A stretch of DNA of 64,000 bases from Cytospora piceicola (lineage: Eukaryota; Ascomycota; Sordariomycetes; Diaporthales; Cytosporaceae): positions 1-64,000 of the forward strand of contig JALQBC010000047.1 in the NCBI GenBank assembly GCA_023375675.1. Direction: 5' to 3'. Shown here in pieces: positions 60,083 through 64,000 of the stretch; within the stretch, counting starts at the first letter, position 1; each line of letters starts with the position of its first letter. The notes under the pieces were generated by a model that ran no database searches, was not told the origin of the DNA, and saw nothing but the letters and a program-made list of their open reading frames with translations. Position numbers and translations under genes: made by a program.

Positions 60083-61197
60083 TCTGAGTGGGAATATGAA
60101 CGGATTGTTGTTGTTTATGATGATGATACAGTTCCAATCACGGCAGTTGATAAAACACACGCAGCCTTATATATAGGGACCCTTAGGTATGCACCTGCAA
60201 CCAGCAACCGGTTGACTTGAGCAGCTTTCGAATGCGACCCGGGCTCTACGGCTGTTTGAAACCAGGCATTGCTCAAGTTGAGCAAGTTACGACGTGTTTC
60301 GGGTTCTGCTACTGAACAGAAGAGAAAAAGATGCCGAGAAACAGTTCATCATGACATAACAACTGTAAGTTGCTATTGTGGAAACGCAGACCTCACAATC
60401 ACACCACTGTCCAAGCACACCATGCTCTTGTTTAGAAAGCATCGAGCGGGGGGAGCTTGAGGGCCCTGACGTTACAGCGCGTCTAGCTCAGTCTTTAGCA
60501 TGCATGTGCTCATATATGTAACTCTTCGTTGTTGGAGAGAATGCATGGTCGTGTGATTGTGTCTTCTTCTAGTGTATGTCTACAACCAACCGGGTAATTC
60601 GTGCAATCAAAGTGCTGATTGTCCTTGTACGCTCAGTGACTTGGTGGAGGAGGGGGGGAGGTTGTACGCGGAAAAGTGGTAACCATTTGGTACATCCGCA
60701 TGTCCGGGGAACCTTCTCGCTTCTCGCGTGTAGCTGAACCGAGCTTGTCCATGTTAATTACTCTGAAACTATGAAGTAATCACTTTCCGCCGCCGGTCGA
60801 CCATGGAGCACGCCGGTGAATGTATACCCTGGGGTCGCAGTGGGGCGGAGACACACGTCAGGCTCGGTATGTTCGGCCCCGCCCCGGTCTTTGTTCAAAT
60901 CCCGGACGGCATTTGAAGGCCCGTGAGCTCGAATCGGCCGACCGGTCCGGCAGGGGAAACGATCTGACTCTCTTATACCCGAGACTCCCGACTGCTGCCG
61001 CCGTCTTTACTAATAAATGATCGCGACCCTCGCATTGCAAGTTGAAAAGGCAGACAAGTGTTCTGCACGTTCTACACGGGATGTGAACAATATACTCCGT
61101 AGATCTTCTGCGGTGAAATATAACATCACTTCTCTAATGGCCTTGTGTCAAAGGGTTTCTTCCAGAGATTAATTACATCGAAATTTATCAAGAGAAT
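60083..61197. other. Intergenic
   Basis: About 1.1 kb: promoter of the cyanide hydratase gene and 3' flank of the C2H2 regulator. Apart from the TATA box nothing is supported. Confidence 0.6.
60166..60176 (-). promoter_or_regulatory. TATA box of the cyanide hydratase gene
   Basis: CTATATATAAG on the minus strand, about 85 nt upstream of the ATG at 60,082. Position and sequence fit a core promoter TATA element; not tested. Confidence 0.5.
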
Positions 61198-64000
61198 CTA
61201 CACCGTCTCGTACTGGTTAATCAACCGCATTGGTACCAGTCCTCGCAAGACCACAACTCCGCCATGCACGATACCCCATCTAACCTTTGACAGCACATCT
61301 GCCACAACCCAAACCAGTCCGTTCGTGCCCCGTCGTCCCTGACTGGCCAGGATGTCCCTCATGGAACTTTCCCCCTTCCCAGACCCAGCCATGCTTGCGA
61401 CCAGTGCTTCCATCTCCCGCTGCGAATCCCAGACAATCTCGTCGTCACTCCCATCACTGTCCTCATCCAAGTCATGGTCATCTTCTTCAAATCTCTTTCG
61501 ACCCTGTTTCGCGTGATGGAAAGCCCAGCATGCCAAGGAGGCGAGGTATAGACACCAGGGAACATGGAAAAGGCTCGTATGGGTCACATCAGCCAGCCGA
61601 GTCCCCGTCGGCTGAGCCTGCGAGGCCTTGTTAGTCGGCGCCATCACGTCCCGCAGCATTCTCGCGGCGTGCCACGCCGCCGTGGCCGCCCTCTCCCTGG
61701 CGTTCGATGCCCATCGCTTCACCACCTTGGACGACCGGACGTAATCCTGCTGCTGAACAGGGCGACCAAGGATGTGTCTCGCGCCCGCATAAATCTGGAC
61801 ATCCAAGAAGTCCATATACAACAGGGCCTGAGCCGAATGGTAGATCGTCCCGTAGGCGGCGGCGAAGGTGGCCCACTCGGACGCTGTATCGTCGCCAGAC
61901 TCGGCTGAGGCAGCTGCTGCATCGCGGCAGTACATATCGAAGTCCGCTTTCCAGCGGTCGTACGCCTTGCTGATCAGGTCCCTCCAAGCAGTGGTTCCCG
62001 TGACTGAGTTGACGCCGAGAGATGTCTGGTCGCGCCGTTGCATGTCCCAAGATACCGACATGAGCCCGTGCAGAGTCAGGACCAAGCTCAGTACGTTCAG
62101 TCCCTCGTGCTGAGATGGGGAGCTGCCCGGGACCGGCGTGAGGTACGACTTGACCATTGGCAGGAACATGGGTACGGCGGGTTTCGATGTTGGAGATGAA
62201 GAGGAAGCACTTTGCCAAGCACTTGCCCATGCCGCAGCATCAGCCGCCTCCCAAACGCTCTGAGAACAAGGCATAGCACATCGCAACTCGAATGAGGACA
62301 TACAGAGACTCTGACAAAACAAGACTGCGTGCTGCGTATCCCACATGAAACAGAGCAGCGCTAGTCTTTTCTTTTGCTCAGCCTCGGCCCAATGTCTCCA
62401 GGCCCTTTCTTGCGAAGCAGCATCTTGCGTGGGGCCAGGAATATTAGCGATAGACTGGCAGTCAGACCTTCGAATCAGGTTGATCAGGAGACCGTGGAAG
62501 AGATGGCTCATGTCATGTTGCTTCTGGCCCGCCCTGGACTTGCCGAAGGACTCGACAAGCAGGATCGTCTGCAGCGTCCACAGCTCGGGACGGGGCGAGA
62601 AGCCAGCATGGGCGAAGATGCTGGGCCGGATCACGTCGTGGATGCATACGGCAAGCTGATGGGCGTTCTTGTCTGAGTACGTGGCCCCAAGCAAAACGAT
62701 TGACAGCAGTAGCAGTGGTTCGACCCGGCTTGGCTCAAAGGTGGGCAGGTGCACCAGGGGATATGCCGAGTTGAAATGAGTGAAGTACAGGTCTAGCCAT
62801 GATTGTAGGGAGCTGATTGACAGGAGGGGATGGTCTCGAATGGGAGACTCCGACGACTGATGCGGAATACTAGGACTAGCAGCTTCAATCACAACCAGCA
62901 GCCGTTCGCGGACCTCATCTTCGATTTGTGGGAGCTGTTCTGGCATCCTTAACATCGAAAGCGGCCGTTCGGGCGACTGTGGTACGGGTCGGCTGGATTG
63001 CGCGAGAGCAGGATGGATATTGGAAGATACATCACTCCGGCCATTGCTAGCAGCGCCTTGCCTCCTGTCAGACTGGCGTCTGTCACCGGCAGTCTGAATA
63101 GCAGATACCCTTGCGGTATTACTTGCTGTGGGGGTATGGGGTTGCCTCTGACTGAAACTGCTTTGTATGGATGATGATGACATCTCATGCGAGTGATTCT
63201 CCTCTCGCCTGGGACTGCCCCTGGGTGCGTCTTCCGACCACGGGCGCCAACTGACACCGGCTCGGGATTCGGGAGTAGGGTTCTGTGCCTGCTGAGCTGG
63301 TACCATCTCAGGTGTGTGCTCGGGTTGAATGTCTTGTCTGTTGTATGTGCTCTGGTCTTGAAATCCTGGCTGGGCACTTGTGAGACCAAAGCCAGAAGCT
63401 GTCGCTGCCTCTAAGTTGAATAACCAGTTGTAGTCGAGGGCAGTGGTGTATGGCATATTGAAAGAGCTAGCAGTATCTGGCTGGAAAGCAGGATGATATT
63501 CTAGCTCGACATGGTTGGCTGACAGCTGTGGCCTTGCAGTCGGAATAGCTGGCTGGAAACCGTAGTCAAATTCTGGTGGATCATATGTTGCAGGAGCAGC
63601 ACATCGTGGCTCCGAGACTGACGTGTCCAGGACGTTGAGAGTACCACTAAAGTAATCCTCATTATCGGCGTCAAGTTGATAGTGATGACCACCTTGACCC
63701 TCGTCAGAGACAGGAGGTGATACAACTTGTATAGAGGACTCAAGTCCGGAAGCAGCCCAGGAACCGGTTGCTTCTGCTGGCTCTTGACGAGGACGCTTCT
63801 GGACGACACTCCCGTCAGGGGCCTTCCAGGACCTCTTGCGTGTATCCAGAGTACCGCAGCCTGGCCCGCCAGCTTCCTGGTCCCTTTGACGGTGACGATT
63901 CATGTGCCTCTCTAAAGGAGGAAGGTCAGCACTGTAACGCAAGCCCTGCATAGTGGATAGAGTTTGATTACCCAGCAGATCCGGCCGCTTGAATGTTGCG
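61198..64000 (-). CDS. C2H2 zinc-finger / Fungal_trans regulator, 5' partial
   Basis: Two exon parts, complement(61198..63911, 63972..64000 and beyond the window), separated by a 60-bp intron (GTAATC...TTTAG, branch GCTGAC). Splicing joins F-K-R-P-D-L-L to E-R-H-M-N-R-H, making the second half of a classical C2H2 finger; the Cys pair lies off the right edge. After a basic K-R-P-R-Q segment come about 300 residues of Ser/Gln/Pro-rich linker. A fungal-specific transcription-factor domain follows (from about L-Q-S-W-L-D-L-Y-F-T-H-F at 62,790 down to 61,800). The stop is at 61,198. This C2H2 plus Fungal_trans layout is common in ascomycete regulators of metabolism. It reads in the same direction as the cyanide hydratase gene; no regulatory link can be inferred. 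Confidence 0.8.
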   Translation of the reverse strand, partial: ATFKRPDLLGNQTLSTMQGLRYSADLPPLERHMNRHRQRDQEAGGPGCGTLDTRKRSWKAPDGSVVQKRPRQEPAEATGSWAASGLESSIQVVSPPVSDEGQGGHHYQLDADNEDYFSGTLNVLDTSVSEPRCAAPATYDPPEFDYGFQPAIPTARPQLSANHVELEYHPAFQPDTASSFNMPYTTALDYNWLFNLEAATASGFGLTSAQPGFQDQSTYNRQDIQPEHTPEMVPAQQAQNPTPESRAGVSWRPWSEDAPRGSPRREENHSHEMSSSSIQSSFSQRQPHTPTASNTARVSAIQTAGDRRQSDRRQGAASNGRSDVSSNIHPALAQSSRPVPQSPERPLSMLRMPEQLPQIEDEVRERLLVVIEAASPSIPHQSSESPIRDHPLLSISSLQSWLDLYFTHFNSAYPLVHLPTFEPSRVEPLLLLSIVLLGATYSDKNAHQLAVCIHDVIRPSIFAHAGFSPRPELWTLQTILLVESFGKSRAGQKQHDMSHLFHGLLINLIRRSDCQSIANIPGPTQDAASQERAWRHWAEAEQKKRLALLCFMWDTQHAVLFCQSLCMSSFELRCAMPCSQSVWEAADAAAWASAWQSASSSSPTSKPAVPMFLPMVKSYLTPVPGSSPSQHEGLNVLSLVLTLHGLMSVSWDMQRRDQTSLGVNSVTGTTAWRDLISKAYDRWKADFDMYCRDAAAASAESGDDTASEWATFAAAYGTIYHSAQALLYMDFLDVQIYAGARHILGRPVQQQDYVRSSKVVKRWASNARERAATAAWHAARMLRDVMAPTNKASQAQPTGTRLADVTHTSLFHVPWCLYLASLACWAFHHAKQGRKRFEEDDHDLDEDSDGSDDEIVWDSQREMEALVASMAGSGKGESSMRDILASQGRRGTNGLVWVVADVLSKVRWGIVHGGVVVLRGLVPMRLINQYETV

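Noticed and set aside
63946..63971. Start of the C2H2 regulator at ATG 63,951 or a 26-bp intron
   Set aside because: A 60-bp intron ending at 63,912 joins a proper C2H2 finger; the ATG lies inside that intron.

Overview
The window is nuclear DNA of a filamentous ascomycete (Pezizomycotina, most likely a Sordariomycete). Genes carry short GT-AG introns (about 47-170 bp) with CTAAC/CTGAC-type branch sites. Families typical of these fungi are present: Kre9/KNH wall protein, ApsB/Mto1 microtubule organiser, Zn2Cys6 and C2H2 transcription factors, P450, NACHT-type STAND protein and cyanide hydratase. The left end looks mutated by RIP (repeat-induced point mutation). Gene models are splice-resolved by eye; coordinates given are outer CDS limits, with exon joins in the evidence text.

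Region 1 (1-11,194) is an AT-rich block almost without open frames. It holds a TAAG tetranucleotide array, a degenerate chromodomain-bearing Ty3/gypsy retrotransposon with a 3' LTR at about 7,341-7,561, an unidentified RIP-mutated minus-strand frame, and the C-terminal end of a hAT transposase. It stops abruptly at a hAT-like terminal inverted repeat at 11,186-11,194. CpA/TpG are almost absent while CpG is kept, which fits RIP at CpA rather than methyl-CpG decay.

Region 2 (11.5-28.5 kb) is ordinary gene space: a secreted KNH-like protein, a LURP-one-related protein, an unknown 352-aa protein, a protein-kinase-like protein, the 1,654-aa ApsB/Mto1-type coiled-coil protein and an ochratoxinase-like amidohydrolase.

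Region 3 (29-38.5 kb) mixes intact genes (two alpha/beta hydrolases, one membrane-anchored unknown protein with a perfect 102-bp in-frame duplication) with decayed genes: a dipeptidyl-peptidase III tail joined head-to-head to a TPR-gene tail, and an F-box-like frame broken by one UGA.

Region 4 (39.7-49.4 kb) has an eight-exon Zn2Cys6 regulator, a small conserved 68-aa protein, a four-TM MARVEL-like protein, and a long gene-poor tract containing a complete 558-bp miniature LTR element (TRIM-like) with a perfect CATAT target duplication.

Region 5 (49.4-64 kb) has a P450, a NACHT STAND protein, a multi-TM fungal protein, a frameshifted kinase-like pseudogene, a cyanide hydratase/nitrilase and the 3' part of a C2H2-Fungal_trans regulator that runs off the right edge. 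No operon-like organisation is expected. The STAND / multi-TM / kinase-like trio resembles rapidly evolving accessory or allorecognition-type neighbourhoods; the rest reads as core or peripheral metabolism.
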